A DNA stretch of 51,895 nucleotides. It comes from Betaproteobacteria bacterium. GTDB lineage: Bacteria > Pseudomonadota > Gammaproteobacteria > Burkholderiales > SG8-39. Location of the stretch: positions 1 through 51,895 of the forward strand of contig CANJRC010000016.1 in NCBI GenBank assembly GCA_947476535.1, written 5' to 3'. Both the position numbers and the translations under genes were made by a program. The notes under the pieces were generated by a model. That model was given only the letters and a program-made list of their open reading frames with translations. It was not told the DNA's origin and searched no databases. Below, piece after piece: positions 17,201 through 24,403 of the stretch (positions are counted from its first letter, which is position 1; each line of letters starts with the position of its first letter).

Positions 17201-18175
17201 TCAAAACCCCTTCTGCAGGTCGATCACCCCGTTCAAAGGAGTTCCCTGGCGAAAGCACTTGAGATTCGCGCAAAAGTTGGCCACGGCACGCTGCATCCTG
17301 AGCGGTGATCCGCCGGCAACATGCGGCGTCACCACCACGTTGGGCATGCGCCACAAGGGATGATCGGCCGGCAGCGGATCGCGCGGCGCGACATCCAGCC
17401 CGGCACCGAACAGCCGTCCGCTTCCAAGGGCGTCCATCAGCGCCTCCTCCTCGACGATCTCGCCGCGCCCCACGTTGATAAGAATCGAACCCGGCTTCAT
17501 CGCGGCAAAGCGCTCGCGGTTGAACCAGTGTCGCGTCGCCCCCGTCAGCGGAGCGCAGATGACGACGATGTCTGCCAGGCCAAGGCAGGCGTCGATGTCC
17601 TCGGGCCGATAAACGCGATCGATGTTGGAGATGTTCGTCATGCTGGAAATGGGTTCGGGATCCACCGCCAACACCGAAGCCATTTCGAACCCGCGCGCGC
17701 GCCGCGCGAGCGCCCGGCCGGTCCCACCATAACCAACGACTGCCATGACGCGATCGGCCAGTTCCCACTGGCGCTCGCGAATAGGCATGCGCATGTGCGG
17801 CCCGGGTTCGCGAAGCGCCGTGGCGACGCCGCGCGTGAGCGCCAGCAGCAGCGCAAACGCCTGCTCGGCCAGCGGCGGGCCGACATTGCCCTTCTCGCCG
17901 GTGAGCAGCACGCGGCGGCCAGCCAGCACCTCGGGCAATCCTTCGATGGCAGCGCCGACGGTGTGGATCCAGCGCAGCTGATGCGCGTGCAGGAGTGCTT
18001 CCGGCACCACCTGTCCGAACAGGATATCTGCCGATTGCACATTGCGAAAATGCTCTTCGCGCGCAGCGATGTCGCTGAAGGTAAGCTCATCGCGCGCGCC
18101 CGCAGCATCCCGCAATTGCTCAACCAGCGCCGCATCGGGCTGGAAGAATTCACTGGTCGCGACAACGATTCTCAT
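17201..18175 (-). CDS. D-2-hydroxyacid dehydrogenase (NAD(P)-binding)
   Basis: Rossmann-fold oxidoreductase of the D-isomer-specific 2-hydroxyacid dehydrogenase family, interconverting 2-oxo acids and D-2-hydroxy acids. The 324-aa product has the nucleotide-binding VVGYGGTGRALARRA, the catalytic-Arg region INVGRGEIV and the catalytic-His region VVVTPHVAGG. The segment that usually reads E-P-L-P is D-P-L-P, so the glutamate partner may be an aspartate. The start at 18175 (MRIVVATSEFF) omits 40 non-conserved upstream residues. It is divergent from the cupin-hydrolase-dioxygenase operon. The substrate is unknown. Confidence 0.85.
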   Translation of the reverse strand: MRIVVATSEFFQPDAALVEQLRDAAGARDELTFSDIAAREEHFRNVQSADILFGQVVPEALLHAHQLRWIHTVGAAIEGLPEVLAGRRVLLTGEKGNVGPPLAEQAFALLLALTRGVATALREPGPHMRMPIRERQWELADRVMAVVGYGGTGRALARRARGFEMASVLAVDPEPISSMTNISNIDRVYRPEDIDACLGLADIVVICAPLTGATRHWFNRERFAAMKPGSILINVGRGEIVEEEALMDALGSGRLFGAGLDVAPRDPLPADHPLWRMPNVVVTPHVAGGSPLRMQRAVANFCANLKCFRQGTPLNGVIDLQKGF

Positions 18176-18211
18176 TCGGCATGCCCTCGACGGCGTTCTT
18201 ATCCGGGTGGC

Positions 18212-18217
18212 TATAAT
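18212..18217 (+). promoter_or_regulatory. Perfect -10 hexamer upstream of the cupin operon
   Basis: TATAAT lies 133 nt before the cupin start in the divergent gap with the dehydrogenase. No good -35 is visible at 16-18 nt. TCGACG at 18187-18192 is 19 nt away. An activator-dependent promoter is possible. Confidence 0.45.
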
Positions 18218-18350
18218 CACCCCAACATCGCATTCCTGCAATGCGCAGGCGTTACGGCAATGTTTCAGCGTTCCAGCAATACGCCCACGTTGCACGAGGG
18301 CGCGAAGGCGTCACGTGAACGCGCGACGGACCACGGAGGAGAGGATCATC

Positions 18351-18803
18351 ATGGGCAAGGTTGTCGCCGCGCATGTCGACGATGCGAAAGTCTGTCCGTT
18401 TCCGGAGCTCGCCAGCGTTTCGCCCGCCGGGTCCATCCAGACCCGCGGCTTTCTCTGCACCCCCGACCGCCCGCTGTGGCTGTGGATGCACAAGTCCGAA
18501 TTCGGCACGCCGTTTCCGCAGGGCCTGGCGCACTTTCATCCCGAACACGAAATCATCTTCGTTGTGGAAGGCGGCATGATCGTGGGCCGCCATATCCACA
18601 AGCCCGGGACCGCGCTGGCAGTCGATGCCGACACCGTCTACGGCTTCGGCGTCGATGCGGGCGGGCTGGGCTTCACCAATTTCCGCCCCTGCGAGCCGCA
18701 CTTCGTGATGATGTCGCGCAACGGGCCCGAGCACGCGCCGATCAGCGAGTACGATCACCTTGCCACCAGCACGTTGATATCCAGGTCGGCGAATTCGGCC
18801 TGA
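18351..18803 (+). CDS. Cupin-fold protein
   Basis: Small single-domain beta-barrel protein of 150 aa, starting at an ATG preceded by GGAGGAGAGG. The metal-binding cupin motif is visible as AHFHPEHEIIFVVEGGM (His-x-His and Glu ligands, about residues 62-78), followed by the second half GFTNFRPCEPHF. Such proteins are metal-dependent dioxygenases, isomerases or ligand sensors. It is first in a tight plus-strand operon with an alpha/beta hydrolase-like gene (32 nt) and a TauD/TfdA dioxygenase (48 nt), suggesting a role in the same degradation. The reaction is unknown. Confidence 0.75.
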   Translation: MGKVVAAHVDDAKVCPFPELASVSPAGSIQTRGFLCTPDRPLWLWMHKSEFGTPFPQGLAHFHPEHEIIFVVEGGMIVGRHIHKPGTALAVDADTVYGFGVDAGGLGFTNFRPCEPHFVMMSRNGPEHAPISEYDHLATSTLISRSANSA

Positions 18804-18835
18804 GGCCGTGCCGACGCGCCGGGAGGACCGATAGC

Positions 18836-19651
18836 GTGCCAAGCATCCGCGTAGAACCGTCGCTCGAGCTGCATTACGAGGACGATTATTTCGGCCCACC
18901 CTGGCGCACGCCCGAAACGGTGCTGATGGTGCACGGCGTGGCCGAATCGAGCGCCGCCTGGTATGCCTGGGTGCCGGCGCTCTCCCCGCACTATCGCGTG
19001 CTGCGCGTGGACCAGCGCGGATTCGGCCGCTCCAGCGTTCCTCCGACGGACTATCCCTGGTCGATCCCCGGATTCGCTGCCGACCTCGCGCATTTTCTTG
19101 ATGCCATGGGCCTCGATGCCGTGCATGTGATTTCGGCCAAGCTGGGCGGCACCATTGCGCTCGAGTTCGCCGCCGACTTCCCCGATCGCGTGAAGACGCT
19201 GTCGGTGGTGAGTTCGCCGGTGCGCGGCCTCGGGCACACCAGCGACCCCAAACTGCTTGCCGCGACAAGCCAATTGGCAAAGTCCGGCGTGCGCGCGTGG
19301 GCCGAAGCCACGCAACGCATGCGCCTGGGCTCCGCCGCGCCCGAGGCGCATATTGCCTTCTGGAACGACCTCATGGCCGCCTCCGACCGCGACGTCTGCG
19401 TCAATGTGGAAGAGATGTGCAACCACATGGATGTCACCGCAGGGCTGCCGAAAATTACCGCCCCCACGCTGGTCATCACCATGGCGGGGGGCGCGATGCA
19501 GACCCCCGCCAATGTCCTCGAATGGACGCGACGCATTCCCCGTTCAGAAGTCGTCACCATTGCCGGCGACGGCTATCACCCGGCAGCCTCTCGCCCCGAG
19601 GAATGCGCGGCGCACGTGCTGAAGTTCATTCAAACGCATGCCCGGCACTAG
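18836..19651 (+). CDS. Alpha/beta-hydrolase-fold protein with lysine at the nucleophile position
   Basis: The 271-aa product starts at a GTG preceded by GGGAGGA. The fold is clear: oxyanion segment LMVHGVAESSAAW (29-41), RVDQRGFGRSS, then the nucleophile elbow, where the usual G-H-S-x-G-G reads S-A-K-L-G-G with Lys102 in place of serine. The C-terminal histidine is present (GDGYHP, His248), but the expected acid after strand 6 appears lost (TMAGGAMQTP). Classical ester hydrolysis is therefore unlikely. The family has precedents for repurposed folds such as cofactor-free dioxygenases and lyases. It sits between a cupin and a TauD/TfdA gene. Confidence 0.8.
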   Translation: MPSIRVEPSLELHYEDDYFGPPWRTPETVLMVHGVAESSAAWYAWVPALSPHYRVLRVDQRGFGRSSVPPTDYPWSIPGFAADLAHFLDAMGLDAVHVISAKLGGTIALEFAADFPDRVKTLSVVSSPVRGLGHTSDPKLLAATSQLAKSGVRAWAEATQRMRLGSAAPEAHIAFWNDLMAASDRDVCVNVEEMCNHMDVTAGLPKITAPTLVITMAGGAMQTPANVLEWTRRIPRSEVVTIAGDGYHPAASRPEECAAHVLKFIQTHARH

Positions 19652-19699
19652 GTCGCCCGAGCGCGCAATGCACACCGCCTGGCAGGATTGGAGACTTGC

Positions 19700-20599
19700 A
19701 TGTCCGCAGCGCCTGAATCGATAGCGACACGCCCTCTCTCGCCCGCGCTGGGTGCCGAGATACTCGGAGTCGACCTGCACCAGGCCCTCACGCCCGCGCA
19801 GGAGGCGGCGCTGCGCAAACTCCTCGATGAAAGGCAGGTACTGCTGTTTCGCCGCCAGGACATCACGGTCGAGGACCAGATCCGCGTGATGCGCCTGTTC
19901 GGCAAGGTGTCGGATGAAACGCACGATGGCTCCTTCCACACCTTCGTCTCCAATGTACTGCCCAACGGACTTTTTGGCGACCACGAGCTCATCTATCACT
20001 CCGATTTCGCTTTCGGCGAATACCAGCCGCCAGTGATCTCGCTGTACGCGACGGATGTCGGCAGCGCGGCGGGGCCGACGTCGTTCGCCAATTGCACGCG
20101 TGCCTGCGCCGAGCTGCCCGACGCCCTGCGCCACACGCTGGAAGGCAAGACCGTGGTACAGGTGGCGCGCTTTGCCGGCGGCAATTCGGCCGCCACCAGC
20201 GACAATCGCTCGCGCATGCTGGGCCTGAAGAACCTGCCGCCCGATTCCAACTTCCGCATGTCCAGGCACCCGGTGATGAAACCGCACCCGCGCACCGGCG
20301 TCCCCTTACTCTTCACCTCGGTGAAACACAGCAGCCACATCGAGGGGTTCGAGCGCGAGGAAAGCGATCGCATCGTCAAGGAACTGCTGACACGCATCTA
20401 CGCCGCCGACAACACCTTCACGCACCACTGGCAGAACGGCGACCTCCTGATCTGGGACAACGTCGCCACCCAGCACGCCCGGCCGGGCCTTGCGGGCGGC
20501 GGCAAGGAGCAGCGGCGCACGCTCAGGCGCGTGCTGGTCAGCGAGAAGACCGCGCGCCAGATGCTGGGGGACGTGAGCTATGGCAGCGGCGACGGCTGA
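19700..20599 (+). CDS. TauD/TfdA-family 2-oxoglutarate-dependent dioxygenase
   Basis: Non-heme Fe(II)/2-oxoglutarate dioxygenase of 299 aa. The facial triad is visible: His100-x-Asp102 in IYHSDF and the distal His259 in ATQHARPG, with the 2-oxoglutarate-binding arginines in RRTLRRVLV about 14 residues later. The family hydroxylates taurine, 2,4-D, sulfate esters and many other acids. The substrate here is unknown. The ATG at 19700 has GGAG about 8 nt upstream; an alternative ATG lies 12 nt earlier. It is third in the cupin-hydrolase-dioxygenase operon, and a paralogous family member lies at 40260-41150. Confidence 0.88.
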   Translation: MSAAPESIATRPLSPALGAEILGVDLHQALTPAQEAALRKLLDERQVLLFRRQDITVEDQIRVMRLFGKVSDETHDGSFHTFVSNVLPNGLFGDHELIYHSDFAFGEYQPPVISLYATDVGSAAGPTSFANCTRACAELPDALRHTLEGKTVVQVARFAGGNSAATSDNRSRMLGLKNLPPDSNFRMSRHPVMKPHPRTGVPLLFTSVKHSSHIEGFEREESDRIVKELLTRIYAADNTFTHHWQNGDLLIWDNVATQHARPGLAGGGKEQRRTLRRVLVSEKTARQMLGDVSYGSGDG

Positions 20600-20693
20600 T
20601 CGTCGCGTTGCCCGGCGCAGAAAAAGGGATTCCCAACACGTCACATGGCACCGGCTAGGTGTCAGGATACCTTCACTAGACATCCGTTCTTTG

Positions 20694-20721
20694 AATACTG
20701 ATAGTTTTTTCTGTCAGCATT
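20694..20721. terminator. AT-rich hairpin at the 3' end of the minus-strand amidohydrolase
   Basis: Arms AATACTGATAG and CTGTCAGCATT (one wobble and one mismatch in 11) flank a loop of six T. It lies just beyond the amidohydrolase stop and beyond the plus-strand dioxygenase, so it could stop transcription from both sides. The arms contain the AT-rich motif that recurs in other gaps of this window. Confidence 0.55.
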
Positions 20722-20733
20722 TATCGGAACGCA

Positions 20734-22290
20734 TCAGCGCCGCTTCGAGAGTACCTTTTTCGCCTCCTTCTCCACCACCGTGCCCTTGAAGAAGTCCGGG
20801 TTCATGCCGCCGTGCAGGTTCACGGCGTTGGTGAAAGTGAAGTCGCGGAAATTGTCCTCGGTGAGCACACCGTGCTCGACCAGTTCCCAGCACTCCTCGA
20901 GCACCTCGTCGGCGTCCGCCACATCGAAGTGCGAGATGTCGGAGCCGAGCATCGGCTTCAGGTCGAGCCCGAGGCGCTTGTCGAAGGCCACGGCGGTCAT
21001 CGGGTCTTCTGCCTCGCAGCCGAAATAGAAGGGCTTCTTGAACAGTCGGTCGATGTCGGCGGGCTTCTTGATGTCCACATTGCGGAATTCGTCCTCGTCC
21101 TTGTCGCGCTCGGTGAGCTGCACCTGGGTCAGGTTCTGCTCCACGATTTCCAGGTTTTTCGCCAGGATATCGTCCACCTTGCCCTCGAAGGGCCAGCCCG
21201 GCTCGGCATAGTCATCGAAATAGCGCCGCACGCGATCGAGGTCGAGGTTGGTCGGCTTGCGATGGGCTTCCATGTGCTTGGTGTTCCACACCCGCCAGTG
21301 GCCATGGAGATCCGCGAGCAGGTTGCAGCCCCAGCCCACGCCGCCCTCGAGGAACCCGAAGTTCAGCTTCGGGAAGCGCTGCGTCACGCCGCCGAGGAAG
21401 AGGCTTCTCGCCATGAGGTGGTGCGCCTGTGCGAAATGCCCCAGGTGGCAATGCACGAAACTGGTGGGCGAGTTGCGGTCCGGCCAACCATTGGCGCCGG
21501 TGTGGTTGGTCACCGCGATCTTGCAGTCGAGGAACTTCTGCCACACCGGGTCGTAATCGTAGGCGCTGTCCATGCCCAGGCCGTCGATCCACACACGGCG
21601 CTTCTTCGGATCGGGCTGCCAGGCAGCGTCTGCCGCCAGCGTGCGCGGCACCGTCCCGTTGATCGACAGCATCTTGATGCCCAGCTTATGCGCCTGCTCG
21701 ATCTGGCGGATGGCGAGATCGGGCCGATTGAGCGTTGCCACGCCTGCCGGGATGATGCGATCGCCCGTCCCCTTGAAGATGTCCACCACCATGATGTTGT
21801 AGGCGGCGACGGTGGCCTCCAGCAACTCCTCGTCGGGAATCTCGCGCACGAGACCAAAGCCCAGCGTCGGGTACACCAGCGCGACATCGATGCCCCAGTC
21901 GTCGAGCTTGTCGCGAAAGAGGCGCGGGATCATGGCGGCGGCGCGATCCACCGCCTTCACCGGCACGCCCCACCAGCCCGGCCGGCGTCTGCGCTCGGCC
22001 TGGCGCTGGGTCGGCGTCAGGTCGTACCAGCCGCCCTGCACGCTGCCGTACACCTTAAGGTAGCGCTCCACCATGGCGGGGCCCGCTACCGCGTCGATGT
22101 ACTGCCAGAACACCGGGTGCACTTCCAGCCAATGCCCGTCGGCATCGACCACCGGATGATCCAACTGGCTGCGAATCCTCGCCGATTCAGTCGGAAAACC
22201 CTTCGGGCGCCCCGCCGCCTGCCTTGCCGCCGGTCGCTTCGCTGCCGTCTTCTTTGTCGCCGACTTCCTGGTTACCGCTGCTTTAGCCAT
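20734..22290 (-). CDS. Amidohydrolase family protein (Amidohydro_2, TIM barrel) with Lys/Ala-rich N-terminus
   Basis: Metal-dependent amidohydrolase or decarboxylase of the ACMSD/LigY-related branch, 518 aa. The barrel begins at VVDADGHWLE (about 48-57) and carries further conserved blocks: WWGVPVKAVDRA, ALVYPTLGF, a YDPVWQKFLD region, FGFLEGGVGWGCNL and the catalytic-Asp segment GSDISHFDV. Residues 1-30 are a Lys/Arg/Ala-rich histone-H1-like tail absent from the paralog at 43606-45033. It precedes a 3-hydroxyisobutyrate-dehydrogenase-like gene by 19 nt in genome order, but is transcribed after it. The substrate is unknown. Confidence 0.85.
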   Translation of the reverse strand: MAKAAVTRKSATKKTAAKRPAARQAAGRPKGFPTESARIRSQLDHPVVDADGHWLEVHPVFWQYIDAVAGPAMVERYLKVYGSVQGGWYDLTPTQRQAERRRRPGWWGVPVKAVDRAAAMIPRLFRDKLDDWGIDVALVYPTLGFGLVREIPDEELLEATVAAYNIMVVDIFKGTGDRIIPAGVATLNRPDLAIRQIEQAHKLGIKMLSINGTVPRTLAADAAWQPDPKKRRVWIDGLGMDSAYDYDPVWQKFLDCKIAVTNHTGANGWPDRNSPTSFVHCHLGHFAQAHHLMARSLFLGGVTQRFPKLNFGFLEGGVGWGCNLLADLHGHWRVWNTKHMEAHRKPTNLDLDRVRRYFDDYAEPGWPFEGKVDDILAKNLEIVEQNLTQVQLTERDKDEDEFRNVDIKKPADIDRLFKKPFYFGCEAEDPMTAVAFDKRLGLDLKPMLGSDISHFDVADADEVLEECWELVEHGVLTEDNFRDFTFTNAVNLHGGMNPDFFKGTVVEKEAKKVLSKRR

Positions 22291-22309
22291 GTTCCCTGCT
22301 CCTCAGTCG

Positions 22310-23209
22310 TTAAACTTTTCCGCCTCTAAGACGCACCGCCTCATACATCCCGCTCACGTCGAGCTCGCTCAAGCCCGCGCCCAGCGCGCCCTGCAGCAGC
22401 GTCTCGACGAGTTCTGCGACCACCAGCGGCTGGCCCACATCGCGGCCGAGCTTGTTGGCGAGCGACACATCCTTGTGCGCGAGGGTCAGCGTCATCCCCG
22501 GCTTGTAGTCGCCCGACAGCATCTGCGGCGCGGTTCGCGCGAGGGCGTAACTGCGCGAGCTGCCGGTGGACATGATCTCGAACATGGTCTGGCCCGGGAT
22601 GCCGGCCTTTTGCGCCAGGTGCAGCGCCTCGGCGATGATGTACTGGTTGCACAGGATCACCATGTTGTTCACCAGCTTGGCCACATTGCCCGAGCCGGAA
22701 ACGCCCACATGCACCACATGCTCGCCCAGCGCATTGATCACGGGCATGGCGCGCTTTACCGCGGCGTCCTCACCGCCGATCATGATGGTGAGCGTGCCGT
22801 TGATCGAGCGCGCCGGGCCGCCGCTCACCGGCGCATCCACGAAGTGCATGCCGGCCGCCTTCGCCTTGGCTTCCAATTCCTGCGACAGCTTCGGGTCGCT
22901 GGTGGAAAGATCCACGATGGTCACGCCGGCCCTGGGTGCTGCGAGCATCTGCCCGACCACGGCCCTGACCGCCGCGGGGTCGGGCAACGACATGGCCACG
23001 ACATCGCATTGCGCGACCAAATCCGCCACGGATTTCCCCGCCACGGCGCCCTTGGCCACCATCGCTGCAACGCTGGCCGGCACGATGTCGAACACGCGCA
23101 CCGGCACGCCGGCCGACAACAGATACGTCACCATGGGTTGGCCCATGTTGCCCAGGCCGATATAGCCGACCGTGCCGCCGCTCCACTGCTCCCCGCTCTT
23201 CAATGCCAT
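22310..23209 (-). CDS. NAD(P)-dependent oxidoreductase, 3-hydroxyisobutyrate dehydrogenase / tartronate semialdehyde reductase family
   Basis: Beta-hydroxyacid dehydrogenase of 299 aa that would oxidise a 3-hydroxy acid or reduce the semialdehyde. It has the N-terminal Rossmann motif VGYIGLGNMGQPM, the substrate-binding DAPVSGGPARSINGTL signature at about 120-135, and the catalytic-lysine segment GNVAKLVNNMV near residue 175. The ATG at 23209 follows AAGGAGG by 5 nt; an upstream in-frame start (23251) would overrun this ribosome-binding site. It is the first gene of a minus-strand pair with the amidohydrolase and is divergent from an SMP-30 gene. Confidence 0.88.
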   Translation of the reverse strand: MALKSGEQWSGGTVGYIGLGNMGQPMVTYLLSAGVPVRVFDIVPASVAAMVAKGAVAGKSVADLVAQCDVVAMSLPDPAAVRAVVGQMLAAPRAGVTIVDLSTSDPKLSQELEAKAKAAGMHFVDAPVSGGPARSINGTLTIMIGGEDAAVKRAMPVINALGEHVVHVGVSGSGNVAKLVNNMVILCNQYIIAEALHLAQKAGIPGQTMFEIMSTGSSRSYALARTAPQMLSGDYKPGMTLTLAHKDVSLANKLGRDVGQPLVVAELVETLLQGALGAGLSELDVSGMYEAVRLRGGKV

Positions 23210-23377
23210 CACGTCCTCCTTGAGCGCCCGTTCATTCAACGGGACTTCCACCCGAGATTACCGGCATTACCGGTGCGCGACAATGCGAATTCGTCCCTTG
23301 ATCGGCCGATCCGCAGACGCATTGTGCGGCAACCGGTTACGGTAGACTCGAATGAGCCAATCGCCATCGGAGTACCC

Positions 23378-24301
23378 ATGACCATCGAACGCCATCTCTC
23401 CAGCCTCGATCACCTGATCGATCCGAAAGAGCCGCTGCGCTGGCTCGCAGAGGACGTCACGACCAGCGCATTGGGCCCGCTGGAGGGGCCGCTGTGGTGG
23501 CGCGAGGAGAACTGCCTTTACTTCAGCGACATCCGAGGCGCGCGGCGGCTTCGCTGGAGCGAGAAAAAGGGCGTGGAGGTGGTAGCAACCGACACGCGCA
23601 TGGGCAACGGCCTCACGCGCGATTTGCAGGGACGCCTGCTCGCCTGCGAACTGGCCGGCCGGCGCGTCAGCCGCTGGGAAGCGGACGGCAGCCACACCGT
23701 TGTTGCGCGCGAGTTCGCCGGCAGGCGGCTCAACATGCCCAACGACATCGTGGTGAAGTCCGACGGCAGCATCTGGTTCACCGATCCCTACACACCCATG
23801 CCATTCACGCACCGCACCGAATTCGACCAGGTGTTCGACGGCATCTACCGGCTGGAAGGCGACCTGTCGGGCATGTCGATGGTGATCCGCGACATCGTCC
23901 ATCCCAACGGCCTGTGTTTTTCACCCGACGAGAAGATCCTCTACGCCAACGACTTCGGCCGCAACACCATCCGCGCCTACAACGTGAAGGCCGATGGGTC
24001 GCTCGACATGTCCACCGACCGCCTGTTCTGCGACATGCACAACGACGCGCGTCCCGGCAAGCCCGACGGAATGAAGTGCGATGTCGAAGGCAACGTCTAC
24101 TGCGGCGGCTCGGGCGGCCTGTGGATCATGGACCCGGCGGGCCGGCACCTCGGCACCATCGCCCACGGCCAGGACAAGACCACCAACCTCGCCTTCGGCG
24201 GCCCCGACTGGAAGACCCTCTTCTTCACCACGCACACCAAGCTCGGTTGCGTGCGCGTGAAGGTGCCGGGGGTGCCGGTGCCGCGGGGCCCATTAGGGTG
24301 A
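23378..24301 (+). CDS. SMP-30/gluconolactonase/LRE family protein
   Basis: Six-bladed beta-propeller lactonase family, 307 aa, cytoplasmic (no signal peptide). Metal-ligand positions of the family are visible: the Glu in LGPLEGPLWW, the Asn in NMPNDIVVKSDGSIWF and HPNGLCFSPDEKILY, and the Asp in GKPDGMKCDVEGNVY. Such enzymes open sugar or aromatic lactones in catabolic pathways. It faces away from the HIBADH-amidohydrolase pair across a 168-nt gap. A second family member, at 39296-40240, lies next to a TauD/TfdA gene. Confidence 0.86.
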   Translation: MTIERHLSSLDHLIDPKEPLRWLAEDVTTSALGPLEGPLWWREENCLYFSDIRGARRLRWSEKKGVEVVATDTRMGNGLTRDLQGRLLACELAGRRVSRWEADGSHTVVAREFAGRRLNMPNDIVVKSDGSIWFTDPYTPMPFTHRTEFDQVFDGIYRLEGDLSGMSMVIRDIVHPNGLCFSPDEKILYANDFGRNTIRAYNVKADGSLDMSTDRLFCDMHNDARPGKPDGMKCDVEGNVYCGGSGGLWIMDPAGRHLGTIAHGQDKTTNLAFGGPDWKTLFFTTHTKLGCVRVKVPGVPVPRGPLG

Positions 24302-24320
24302 GCCGCGATTCCGATCAGGT

Positions 24321-24394
24321 CATGTCAGTTTTATTCCTGCGGTAATCCAAGTGACGTAGATAAGCTATTTATCTTGTCAGTATTTATACTGGCA
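24321..24394. terminator. AT-rich convergent terminator region with recurring TGTCAGTATTTAT motif
   Basis: This gap lies between converging genes. It holds a 6-bp hairpin at 24358-24374 (AGATAA / TTATCT), followed at once by a near-perfect 20-nt palindrome at 24375-24394 with core CAGTATTTATACTG. A further motif copy, TGTCAGTTTTATT, lies at 24323. Bidirectional termination is likely. The motif recurs at 20712, 42961 and 49304. Confidence 0.6.
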
Positions 24395-24403
24395 TATTCA
24401 GTG

